From the NCBI GenBank assembly GCA_905181785.1, contig CAJIZC010000029.1:1-50251 (forward strand): 50,251 nt of DNA, in the 5' to 3' direction. The notes below the pieces were generated by a model. It was not told the origin of the DNA, did not search any database, and was given only the letters and a program-made list of their open reading frames with translations. Source of the DNA: an uncultured Candidatus Poseidoniales archaeon. Its GTDB lineage: Archaea; Thermoplasmatota; Poseidoniia; Poseidoniales; Poseidoniaceae. Position 1 is the first letter of the stretch. Every line of letters begins with the position of its first letter. This document shows positions 40,461 through 48,152 of this stretch, piece by piece. The position numbers were made by a program, and so were the translations under genes.

Positions 40461-40918
40461 TCTTCGGCCAGCAACATGCCAGCGTGAATTTTCAAATGAG
40501 CCACGAGGGGAGAGAGCAACCGTCCGCAGGTACGGCCGTGTTCGCTGAGCAAATAGGACACTCGAACGGGAGGGCCTTCCTCCACTTGACGATGAACCAA
40601 ACCCTCCTCCACCAAAAAGCGCAATTTATCGGATAAGGTACGCGAAGAGATGCCTTCCAAGAGGTTCTTCATTTGGTTGAATCGTCGAGGGCCAGCGATG
40701 TAGAGAGCGGTGAGTATTTCTGTTGTCCAGCGAGAACCAAACACGTGGAGGGCTTCCTCAGCACGGCGAACTTCCCAGTGAAGTGTGTTGGCTTGACCGC
40801 CGCCAGTTTGGGTGCCAAGAATGCTGCGAATATCACCGCCGCTTGTGATGGTTGCTTCGATTGAGGCGCGAACCGCTTGGTAATCTGTGCGAGGAATTTT
40901 CAGGGGTGGTGTCGACAT
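40457..40918 (-). CDS. HxlR-type winged-helix regulator
   Basis: 153 residues. The pattern WTTEILTALYIAGPRRFNQM, then ISSRTLSDKLRFLVEEGLV, then VRVSYLLSEHGR is that of HxlR-family regulators, where a winged helix ends in a wing that reads GPPVRVSY. The N-terminus (1-45) is Gly/Thr-rich and not part of the domain. HxlR proteins bind DNA as dimers and often control a divergent gene. Here a glycosyltransferase gene is divergent across a 159-base AT-rich spacer. First of three regulators on the minus strand; its stop overlaps the next start. Confidence 0.88.
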   Translation of the reverse strand: MSTPPLKIPRTDYQAVRASIEATITSGGDIRSILGTQTGGGQANTLHWEVRRAEEALHVFGSRWTTEILTALYIAGPRRFNQMKNLLEGISSRTLSDKLRFLVEEGLVHRQVEEGPPVRVSYLLSEHGRTCGRLLSPLVAHLKIHAGMLLAED

Positions 40919-41077
40919 TTCGCTTCCTCGTTTTGGGCCAAAGCCCTCACCTACTTAATTCCATTTTTACACCGATTTTGCAATTTTATTATTCACAGGG
41001 CTTCTCACTTCCTTTTTGAGGGATAGAAACCCCCCCTCGCAACTCATCTTCAAGAAGGGCAAACCCTTGGTTCAGCC
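40919..41077. promoter_or_regulatory. AT-rich divergent promoter region
   Basis: Located between the HxlR-type gene (minus) and a glycosyltransferase gene (plus). It holds several A/T runs, including TTTTTACACC and GCAATTTTATTATTC around 40964-40995. Read on the minus strand these give TATA-like AATAATAAAATTG and GTAAAAATGG. A C-tract (CCCCCCCTC, near 41031-41039) is also present. Operators cannot be named from the sequence. Confidence 0.35.
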
Positions 41078-42250
41078 ATGTCACAGGAGGTGCTGCTTGT
41101 CCGAGGTGGCGCTCTGGGCTCGAACACCGGCATTGGTGGTGCGCACCACGCCCTTGCCCAATCCCTTGCTTCTGGTGATGTGCCTGGATGGCGGTTGCAA
41201 GGTGTTGCAGAATACGATTTGGGATCGCGACCGACCGGGGTTCGCCGCCTCTTTTCTCGTTGGTTCCGACACCCCCGGGTCGTCAAATCTTTAGCCCAAA
41301 AAGGTCAACCAATCAATTTGATTCACATCACGGATCAAGAGCAGGCCCACTTGGTTCCAAAACATTCCAGCGTTCCTGTCGTCGTTACGGTGCACGATTT
41401 GTTTCATTTGTTTCCTCGTATGCTTCGCATCGGTGACACAACGGTCGAGGTGGGTGAAGCAAAACCCTCGATGATTCGTCGCAGAGATTTGAACAAACTC
41501 AAGCGAGGACTTGGGCGTGCAGACCTCTTGCTTTGCGATTCTCATGCCACATTGAAGGCTTGCAAGGAACATTTTCCAAACGTTGATTCCATATGGTTGC
41601 CCCTCGGCTTAGAGATGGCTCGTTTCGAACCACTCGACGGTAAAAACCACACCTCGTCGGGGCCTGCTGCGAACTTGGAGAAAGCCTGTCACCTGTTGAT
41701 CGTTGGGAGCCATGACCCGCGAAAGCGAATGGATTTCGTACTGAAGGTGCTCGGTTCGATGGATTCGTCTGTCAAGCAAGAACTGCACATTCATCACGTA
41801 GGCGGCGGAGCATCCCCTTCGGGTGGACCAACCACCTCAGATTTGGCTGCGCATCATTCAGTTGCCCACTTCCATGCGCATGGAGGTGACCTTTCAGATG
41901 CTGCTTTGATGGATTTACGCCACGCAAGCGAAGCCCTTTTGTTCCCAAGCGTCAGTGAAGGTTTCGGTTATCCACCCATCGAAGCGATGGCATCAGGCAC
42001 GCCGGTGTTGTGCGCTGACATGCCCTCTCACAACGAATTAATGCCTTCGGGCATGTGCTTACCAGCCAACGATTTACACGCTTGGCAAGAGGCGATCTTA
42101 GCGGTCCATGGAGCATGGAAAAAACGCACAGCCTTGCAGAATGAACACGTGTGGCCAACGCCCGATGAAGCGCTGATTGAGCATGCTAAAACCTTCAGCA
42201 TCGAAGTGTTCAATCAACGAACGGCTGAGGCTTACAATCGGTTGCTTTGA
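41078..42250 (+). CDS. GT4-family glycosyltransferase
   Basis: 390 residues, GT-B fold. The N-terminal half begins with the acceptor-side Rossmann pattern VLLVRGGALGSNTGIGGAHHAL. The donor half has LLIVGSHDPRKRMDFVLKVL and the GT4 signature SEGFGYPPIEAMASGTPV with the Glu-x7-Glu pair. Such retaining enzymes use nucleotide sugars (often GDP-mannose or UDP-glucose) for glycan or glycolipid assembly. Sugar and acceptor are not evident. A divergent HxlR-type regulator precedes it, and the next gene, a beta-oxidation enzyme, follows by 50 bases. Confidence 0.9.
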   Translation: MSQEVLLVRGGALGSNTGIGGAHHALAQSLASGDVPGWRLQGVAEYDLGSRPTGVRRLFSRWFRHPRVVKSLAQKGQPINLIHITDQEQAHLVPKHSSVPVVVTVHDLFHLFPRMLRIGDTTVEVGEAKPSMIRRRDLNKLKRGLGRADLLLCDSHATLKACKEHFPNVDSIWLPLGLEMARFEPLDGKNHTSSGPAANLEKACHLLIVGSHDPRKRMDFVLKVLGSMDSSVKQELHIHHVGGGASPSGGPTTSDLAAHHSVAHFHAHGGDLSDAALMDLRHASEALLFPSVSEGFGYPPIEAMASGTPVLCADMPSHNELMPSGMCLPANDLHAWQEAILAVHGAWKKRTALQNEHVWPTPDEALIEHAKTFSIEVFNQRTAEAYNRLL

Positions 42251-42300
42251 GCGGAGCGCAGGGCCGCATTGTTCATGTGCGATGCTCCATTCGCACAGCC

Positions 42301-44391
42301 ATGCAACCTATTCAGCGTGTGGCGATTGTTGGTGCAGGGAACATGGGTTCCGGCATTGCACAGAAAACGGCTCAGGAAGAATTCGACGTCCAAATGGTGG
42401 ACAGAGAGCAACAATGGGTTGACCGTGGACAAGGCATCATTCGGGATTTTCTTTCCGAAGCCGTGGAGCGGCGGATCTTTTCACCGGCTCAAGTGGATGC
42501 TATTCAAGGAAGAATCACAGGCGTGGTCGGTGTCGAAAACACCGCAGTCGATACCGATTTGGTGATCGAGGCCGTGTTCGAAGACTTCGACATTAAAGCA
42601 GCCGTATTCGCAACCCTTGATGCCGCATGTGGGCCCGAAACCATCCTTGCCTCAAACACCTCGTCGTTGTCGGTTAACGCCCTTGCTGAGGCAACAGGAC
42701 GGGCCGATCGCTTTGTTGGTCTGCACTTCTTTTACCATCCTGCAAAGAATCGTTTGGTTGAGGTAATTCCCGCAGCCTCGTCGAGTCCTGAAACAATTGA
42801 GAAGGTCGTTCAATACTGCAAGATGCTCGGTAAGGTCGTCATCGTGTGCGGGGATCGGCCTGGCTTTGTCGTCAATCGGTTTTTCGTACCGTGGCTCAAT
42901 GAAGCATGCCTTCTTTTGGAAGAGGGCGTCGCTACTGCAGCGCAAATTGACGCTGCTGCGCGCAAAGCATTCCGCATCGGACTTGGTCCATTTGGCTTGA
43001 TGAACCTCACTGGCCCACCCATTGCCTTGCATTCCACTGACTACCTTGCTGAGCAACTCCATACGCCCCGTTACGTTGGGGCTCAAAACCTCCGAGACCT
43101 CATCGAGGCCAACGAACAATGGGATGTTTCGGGCGATGAAACATACACGGAACAACAGTACGCAAGTGTGGCAGAACGCCTGTATGGGGTTGTCTTCGGT
43201 GTCGCAGCACAGATTGTCGAGGAAGGCGTCTGCACAATGGAAGACGTCGATCGAGGAGCCAAGGTTGGTCTTCGATGGGCGCGCGGTCCGTTTGAGATGA
43301 TGAATCGAGTTGGAATTCAAGAAGCCCACAAAATGGCATCAGCATACGCTGACCTCAGCGCAGAAAGCGATCCTCAACGGGCATGGGCTGTTCCTGCCTT
43401 CTTTACCGCCCAAGCCAATGCTGGCGATGCATGGAATTTCTCTTATGTCGACACCACAATCGAAGCTGGAGTTGCCACATTGACCATCAACCGACCTGAG
43501 GCCATGAACGCGCTCAATGAAACCGTCGTCAACCAACTCAATGCAGCGCTTGAAACCGTGAACGCCGATGAATCAGTTCACACCATCGTGCTCGATGGAG
43601 CAGGCAAAGCCTTTGTCGCCGGTGCAGATGTCAAATTCTTCGTCGATAAAATACGAGCTGACGCCATCCCCGATATTGTCACGTTCACAGCCAACGGCCA
43701 TGCGATGCTGGACAAATTAGAATCGTCCTCCAAAACCACCATTGCACTGACCACTGGCCTTGCGCTTGGCGGCGGATTGGAACTTGCCCTTGCTTGCGAT
43801 TACCGCATTGGTACACGCCGCACGCAATTCCGTTTCCCTGAAACTTCAATCGGTATTTACCCCGGATTGGGTGGATCCCAACGGCCGGCAAGAATTTGTG
43901 GGATTCCGGCAGCCCGCTGGTCTGTTCTTGCTGGAAATTTCATGGACGCTCAAACGGGCCATGATTTGGGCCTGTTGACTCATTTGGTCGACGTTGCAGC
44001 CGTTAACGGATGCGTTTCTCAGTTGGCATCTGCAGGTAAACCTGCCAACAAATACCCAGGGGCGCCCGCAAATCCAGCAAGTGCAGTCGCAACATTCGCA
44101 ACTTCGTTTTACAGCGATGCAAACATGGGCGCCATCATGCAAGGAACATGCCCCGAGGGCTTTGACGCTGAAGAGAAAGGCATAGCCCGTCAAATGAAAT
44201 CCCTCGCACGGGCAGCACCGATTGCACTCAACATGGCAAGCAATTTGATCGATGCAACTTCGACCACAACCCTGGCCGTTGGCTTGCAAATGGAACTCGA
44301 CCAGTTGACTGATATTTTCTCAACTGAAGACTCTTTGGAAGGACTCTCCGCGCTCATCGAAGGACGGAAGCCCGGATATCGAAACGCCTGA
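42301..44391 (+). CDS. Fused 3-hydroxyacyl-CoA dehydrogenase / enoyl-CoA hydratase
   Basis: Catalyses two consecutive steps of fatty-acid beta-oxidation, hydration of enoyl-CoA and NAD-dependent oxidation of the 3-hydroxyacyl-CoA. The N-terminal dehydrogenase (about 1-380) has VAIVGAGNMGSGIA and LHFFYHPAKNRLVEVIPA with the catalytic His. The C-terminal crotonase domain (about 383-696) has GAGKAFVAGADVKFF, ALGGGLELALACDYRI with a catalytic Glu, and PETSIGIYPGLGGSQR with the second. This dehydrogenase-first order is that of archaeal fused enzymes such as Msed_0399, and the reverse of bacterial FadB. ATG 42301 is chosen for Rossmann-fold spacing; a TTG at 42247 overlaps the upstream stop. 696 residues. 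Confidence 0.94.
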   Translation: MQPIQRVAIVGAGNMGSGIAQKTAQEEFDVQMVDREQQWVDRGQGIIRDFLSEAVERRIFSPAQVDAIQGRITGVVGVENTAVDTDLVIEAVFEDFDIKAAVFATLDAACGPETILASNTSSLSVNALAEATGRADRFVGLHFFYHPAKNRLVEVIPAASSSPETIEKVVQYCKMLGKVVIVCGDRPGFVVNRFFVPWLNEACLLLEEGVATAAQIDAAARKAFRIGLGPFGLMNLTGPPIALHSTDYLAEQLHTPRYVGAQNLRDLIEANEQWDVSGDETYTEQQYASVAERLYGVVFGVAAQIVEEGVCTMEDVDRGAKVGLRWARGPFEMMNRVGIQEAHKMASAYADLSAESDPQRAWAVPAFFTAQANAGDAWNFSYVDTTIEAGVATLTINRPEAMNALNETVVNQLNAALETVNADESVHTIVLDGAGKAFVAGADVKFFVDKIRADAIPDIVTFTANGHAMLDKLESSSKTTIALTTGLALGGGLELALACDYRIGTRRTQFRFPETSIGIYPGLGGSQRPARICGIPAARWSVLAGNFMDAQTGHDLGLLTHLVDVAAVNGCVSQLASAGKPANKYPGAPANPASAVATFATSFYSDANMGAIMQGTCPEGFDAEEKGIARQMKSLARAAPIALNMASNLIDATSTTTLAVGLQMELDQLTDIFSTEDSLEGLSALIEGRKPGYRNA

Positions 44392-45270
44392 TTTGGCCTT
44401 TTGTTCCCTTTTTAGTCCGTCTGAAAGGGTGCTTACGCGCATTGATGTTTCGAGATCATTCAACATGGCCAGCACGTACAGAGCTGTGTAATCGGCTGCT
44501 GGACATTCGATCTCAGAACGGACCAATTGAATGCAATAGGTGCCCTTTGTCTCTCGGCATCGCACGCTTGGTACCGCACCAAATACGTTCGGTTCAATGT
44601 GCCAATGCAAACCAGAATCTCCGCGAAGAGCAATAATTCCATCATCAAGAACATGAATACGGTGGGCGTTTGCTTTCAGGGTTTCATGGAGGAACCCAAG
44701 CGCCCTTCGTTCGTTGGCAGGAATGAATGAATCTTGAGATGTATGAATTCTTCGTGCCCTTAATCTCAGATTTAGGGCGTTTTTTATTCCGTAGTAACCA
44801 TGCCAAATTTCGAGGAAAAACCGAGTGGTGTCTTGGTCAATTCGTCCTTCAAGCAAACCGCGATTTTCATACGACACACCACCGCTCTCGTCAATCATCA
44901 TGTAAGGTGTCAAGGCTAGCCACTCCTCTTGAGTCAGCATTGATTCTGGTTTCAACGCCTTCGCTTCCAATTGGTGGACGAGGTTCGCTTCATTATGACC
45001 CATGCAGTGCATCATCAGGCCAACAACCTCATCTGGAAGCGCGACCAGTTCGACGTTTGCTTCCTCATCAGTGTCGATCCCTTCAACCAACGCCTCCATG
45101 TCCAATGCGAACGCTCCACTGTCAACACTTCTCTCACCGGTATCGGCATCGGCAGGCTGCAAATGGGCACTCCACCCTCGAGCCAGTTTGAGCCGGCGTG
45201 ACCGAGGCGGGGCCCATGCAAGGCACACCACGCAATTATGCGCAACGCACTCTGTGTATGGGACGGGCAT
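44320..45270 (-). CDS. Unrecognised protein of the E1-JAMM cassette
   Basis: 316 residues from ATG 45270 (MPVPYTECV), which follows the strong site AGGTGATTCAA; a GTG at 45279 directly after the upstream stop is possible. No family recognised. Near the N-terminus is a Cys cluster C8-x4-C13-x2-C16. Near the C-terminus lie LHWHIEPNVFGAVPSVRC and KGTYCIQLVRSEIEC, a His/Pro/Asn then Cys order that loosely recalls the HPN...C core of E2-like proteins; I regard that as weak. The last gene of a four-gene unit with E1-like and JAMM genes, so a role as substrate, carrier or partner of that system is inferred. Its 3' end overlaps the convergent beta-oxidation gene by 72 bases. Confidence 0.7.
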   Translation of the reverse strand: MPVPYTECVAHNCVVCLAWAPPRSRRLKLARGWSAHLQPADADTGERSVDSGAFALDMEALVEGIDTDEEANVELVALPDEVVGLMMHCMGHNEANLVHQLEAKALKPESMLTQEEWLALTPYMMIDESGGVSYENRGLLEGRIDQDTTRFFLEIWHGYYGIKNALNLRLRARRIHTSQDSFIPANERRALGFLHETLKANAHRIHVLDDGIIALRGDSGLHWHIEPNVFGAVPSVRCRETKGTYCIQLVRSEIECPAADYTALYVLAMLNDLETSMRVSTLSDGLKREQKAKSGVSISGLPSFDERGESFQRVFS

Positions 45271-45279
45271 TTGAATCAC

Positions 45280-45519
45280 CTAAGCATGTTCGTTTTGAAG
45301 TTCAATCATTCGATCAATCAGCACTTTGAAATCGAGCACTTCATTTGTTTCATGAGCGAATTCTATTCGGTTCCTGACCGCATCGAGAAATGCTTCTTCA
45401 GGCGCCTCACCAAGCAGCTCTTCAACCACATCAGAAAGGCTCCGACCCATGCCGAGGGCAACTGCGATTCGTGCCTTTCGACATTCTTCATCGTCCTTTG
45501 GCGTTCTTACGTTGGTCAT
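45280..45519 (-). CDS. Small helical protein of the E1-JAMM cassette
   Basis: 79 residues, start ATG 45519 overlapping the stop of the JAMM gene (ATGA) and preceded by GAGGTGAGAAC. It is predicted all-helical and acidic, with RKARIAVALGMGRSL followed by SDVVEELLGEAPEEAFLDAV, and ends QNEHA. There is no C-terminal Gly-Gly and no beta-grasp pattern, so it is not an obvious ubiquitin-like modifier. It could be a small adaptor or a target of the system. Function unknown. Confidence 0.7.
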   Translation of the reverse strand: MTNVRTPKDDEECRKARIAVALGMGRSLSDVVEELLGEAPEEAFLDAVRNRIEFAHETNEVLDFKVLIDRMIELQNEHA

Positions 45520-46073
45520 GTTCTCACCTCGTCGAGCGTTGCATGCCCAAACTGTTCGTAGAACGTCGACCATGGCGTAAGGGCTTCATCGGTCCACTGG
45601 CTCAAAGGGCCATCTTTCATGAGGCGTCGCTCGGGGAGCTCTTCGGTTGTCAAACTTTGATTCAAAGCCTGCTTGATCCCGGGTGCTCCAAGCACCAAGG
45701 CTCGTGAGACAATGCTTGCACCATTGGCAAGGCTGTTGGTGTCCGTACCGCTCCAATACGCATCAAAGCCTGGATGCGTGTGGGTCCAGACCTTGAATGG
45801 TGCAGCGCAACCAATCGGCGGTGAAAGCGCAACCCGACCCGGACTGCCCCAATCAATGGAGACGCTGTCCTCAGCGTCGATCAAGACAGAGGTCTCGAGA
45901 CCTGCGAGGTATGAAAACGCGTACACGACATCCCATCGTCCCATGAGCGCTGCGTTGGATTGAACCTCGAGCAGCCTCTCGTTGTCCACTTGCCTTGCTT
46001 CAGCCATAACGCACAGGCCTTCCCAATCAGCATCGCTTAACCCGAGTTGGTCTAATTCTGGGAGGAAAATCAA
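45516..46073 (-). CDS. JAMM/MPN+ domain isopeptidase-like metalloprotease
   Basis: 185 residues. The zinc motif is complete: His98-Thr-His100-Pro, seven residues, Ser108, two residues, Asp111 (HTHPGFDAYWSGTD). Spacing and wording match Rpn11 (HSHPGF...SGVD). Glu60 in LETSV is a candidate for the catalytic Glu. JAMM enzymes cut isopeptide bonds of ubiquitin-like conjugates or process modifier precursors. The start is a TTG at 46073 that overlaps the stop of the E1-like gene, with GAGGTGA four bases ahead; the next ATG would remove part of the N-terminal helix. The open frame upstream to 46250 lies in the E1-like gene and is rejected. Confidence 0.88.
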   Translation of the reverse strand: MIFLPELDQLGLSDADWEGLCVMAEARQVDNERLLEVQSNAALMGRWDVVYAFSYLAGLETSVLIDAEDSVSIDWGSPGRVALSPPIGCAAPFKVWTHTHPGFDAYWSGTDTNSLANGASIVSRALVLGAPGIKQALNQSLTTEELPERRLMKDGPLSQWTDEALTPWSTFYEQFGHATLDEVRT

Positions 46074-46714
46074 GCACTCACCTCGGAAACAGCAGGGAAA
46101 TTGAACGCTCCGTAGGTGAGTGAACCCATGGCCTGGACTGGAGGTTGGTGACCTCTTAGATGTTGAACAATCCACTGTGCGCCCAAAGCGGCAGCCACAG
46201 CGAATCCAAATTCGAGGTTTCCATCCTCGAGGGCGCCCGGGTGTTGGCAACTCATTGGTTCGTGATCGGGCGTCATGTGATTGACCAAAGCCTGTTGAGA
46301 TTCAGAACTCAACATCACGTAGCCATCGCCGCCGCAACGAAGGTCGAGCCAAGGGACATCAAGGGCGTGAACAAGCCGACGTGGCTCCGGTCGGTCGACG
46401 CAAACAATCACCATGTCATACCCTGCCAATTGACTTGCTTGTCGCAAATTCTCAGCTTGTGCACTGAGGATCACTTCGCTGGTTTCATCGCTCATCCTCG
46501 TGGCGAGCGCTTCGACCTTTTTCATGCCTAAATCCCCTTCCGTGTAGCGTTGATGGCCGAGGTTGCCTGCTTCAACAACATCGTCATCCATCAGCGTAAG
46601 TTGAGCCTTCATGCCCAGCCTTCGCAAGGCGGGAACCAACAGTTCAATCAAATTTGTACCGATGCCGCCTGCACCGATGATGGCGAGTTTTGGGGGTGCC
46701 TCTATAGTGTTCAC
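46070..46714 (-). CDS. E1/ThiF-like adenylating enzyme
   Basis: 214 residues of the MoeB/ThiF/E1 adenylation family, which activate the C-terminus of a ubiquitin-like protein with ATP. The nucleotide loop is GAGGIG (14-19), then DDDVVEAGNLGHQRY with the conserved Asp and Asn51, LGMKKVEALA with the ATP-contacting Lys, and VCVDRPE with Asp107. In MoeB the segment reads NLQRQ; here the Arg is replaced by His54 with Arg56 shortly after, which may alter ATP contacts. A candidate thiolating Cys is Cys156 in MSCQHPGA. The two CxxC zinc pairs of MoeB/UbaA are missing. The start is a GTG at 46714 with no ribosome binding site but TATA-like boxes about 25-35 bases ahead, so the mRNA may be leaderless. 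Followed by a JAMM gene with overlap. Confidence 0.87.
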   Translation of the reverse strand: MNTIEAPPKLAIIGAGGIGTNLIELLVPALRRLGMKAQLTLMDDDVVEAGNLGHQRYTEGDLGMKKVEALATRMSDETSEVILSAQAENLRQASQLAGYDMVIVCVDRPEPRRLVHALDVPWLDLRCGGDGYVMLSSESQQALVNHMTPDHEPMSCQHPGALEDGNLEFGFAVAAALGAQWIVQHLRGHQPPVQAMGSLTYGAFNFPAVSEVSA

Positions 46715-46730
46715 ACTGGCTAACAGCTCG

Positions 46731-46753
46731 ACTGTATATCAACGAAATATCAC
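46731..46753 (-). promoter_or_regulatory. Likely promoter of the E1-JAMM cassette
   Basis: Read on the minus strand, GTGATATTTCG and GTTGATATACAG offer two TATA-like boxes, centred about 34 and 23 bases ahead of the GTG start. The first overlaps the stop codon of the upstream glycosyltransferase gene. Such placement would give a transcript beginning at or within a few bases of the start codon. By eye only. Confidence 0.35.
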
Positions 46754-48036
46754 TGGCCGAGCAGATGTTCAAGCGCTTCAATTTGAACCTTCATTGAGAA
46801 GTGCGATTCCACATACGAGCGTCCAGCCTTAGCCCATGCGCCTCGAAGTTCAGGATCTTTAGCGTCCAAGTAGGCTCCTTTCCATGCACCAAGGTCGCCG
46901 CGTTTAATCAGTCGGCCCGAGTTGGCTTGGCTCATGGTGTTGGCAAATCCACCCTCATCGACCATGAGGGCCGGGACACCGATGGCCATTGCCTCAATGG
47001 GCGTGAGCCCGAACGGTTCCTTGTGAGCATGGCTGACCATGGCTCGAGCGCTTCGAATGAGGGACCTCAAGGCGAGGTGGGAAAGCCGCGGCATGCATGC
47101 AACCTCAACACCGAGCGAGGCTCCATACGCTACAAGAGCGGCCTTGTCCTCATCGCTGCCACCGCCCACTTGCGCTAAGCCAAGTCCAGTGTTCTTGAGG
47201 GATTCAACGGTTGACCATGCGCCTTTGACGTGGCTCACTTGGCCGACGGTGACCACGTAGTCTTTGGGATGTTCAGGAAGTTCAGCGTAGGCTGCATTCT
47301 CGCTCTTTGTCGCCTTCTTGGGCCACATCGAAAGGTCGATGACGTGCATGAGGTGCGTGGCTTCTGTCAGCCGTTGCTGTTCGTCTCTTATCGGAGGCTC
47401 ACCGTTTGCTTTGTTCGGATTGCTCGAAACGCCATACAATTCTGAAATCCATTGTTGAACCCAAGGGGAATTGCCTGAAATGGTGGCCATTGGCCGTTGA
47501 ATCAACCGGTTCACGAACCGCTGATCCCTTCTTCGTTGCTGAGCGAAGAGAAGTTTTGTCAACCAGAGAGGTCGTTTTAGCGTTCCGTCAAGCCTTCGGT
47601 GCAAGACGTCTTCATACAGCCATCGGGGCGGTTCGAGGCAGTGGTAATGCACGGGGAGACCAGCGGGGATGCTCGGTAAAATCTCAAGGGTCCCTCGGCA
47701 CACTGAAAGGTGGACTGCATCGTATTGTTCGAATGGGATATCGACGGATTGCCAGGCCTTCTCAGCTACTTTACTCGCCGATGCATTCACTTCGGCCCAT
47801 CCACCAGTTGGCCACTTTGGGGGCGCAGCCGCTTGATGCATTGTGACATCAGCGCCGTCCATCAATTCCATTGCTTCGGAAGAAAGATCAAGCGTTGCTA
47901 ATCCAACAGACCAACGTTCGTCGACGTTGCGCAAGAGTTGCAGCAGTTCCCGTTCAGCACCGCCTAAAGCGGCAAACGAAGCGCGAACGACAAGCACACG
48001 CAGGCGTTGTTTCGCCCCCTTCGATGCTGCTGCCAT
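46750..48036 (-). CDS. GT4-family glycosyltransferase
   Basis: 428 residues from ATG 48036 (MAAASKGAKQRLR), preceded by GAGGGTTGAG. The frame opens further to 48117 with ATG choices at 48117 and 48075, but these lie close to the divergent gmd start. GT-B fold: the N-terminal half has VLVVRASFAALGGAERELLQLL. The donor half has YVVTVGQVSHVKGAWSTVESL and the signature KEPFGLTPIEAMAIGVP with the Glu-x7-Glu pair. Sugar donor unknown, but the divergent gene makes a GDP-mannose derivative, so a GDP-deoxysugar is a reasonable guess. The stop lies 35 bases ahead of the E1-like gene on the same strand. Confidence 0.88.
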   Translation of the reverse strand: MAAASKGAKQRLRVLVVRASFAALGGAERELLQLLRNVDERWSVGLATLDLSSEAMELMDGADVTMHQAAAPPKWPTGGWAEVNASASKVAEKAWQSVDIPFEQYDAVHLSVCRGTLEILPSIPAGLPVHYHCLEPPRWLYEDVLHRRLDGTLKRPLWLTKLLFAQQRRRDQRFVNRLIQRPMATISGNSPWVQQWISELYGVSSNPNKANGEPPIRDEQQRLTEATHLMHVIDLSMWPKKATKSENAAYAELPEHPKDYVVTVGQVSHVKGAWSTVESLKNTGLGLAQVGGGSDEDKAALVAYGASLGVEVACMPRLSHLALRSLIRSARAMVSHAHKEPFGLTPIEAMAIGVPALMVDEGGFANTMSQANSGRLIKRGDLGAWKGAYLDAKDPELRGAWAKAGRSYVESHFSMKVQIEALEHLLGQ

Positions 48037-48152
48037 GCTTCGCTCAACCCTCGACCACCCTTCAAAGCCACCCATCTTTGGTAAATCCAACCGCAAGTTC
48101 GAACAAATCGAAGACACGACCGATTCAAAAAGGGAGATACCTACCGCAAGCC

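Noticed and set aside
45280-45519. Ubiquitin-like modifier for the E1-JAMM cassette
   Set aside because: The 79-residue protein looks helical, ends in EHA and lacks Gly-Gly, so it does not fit a beta-grasp modifier.
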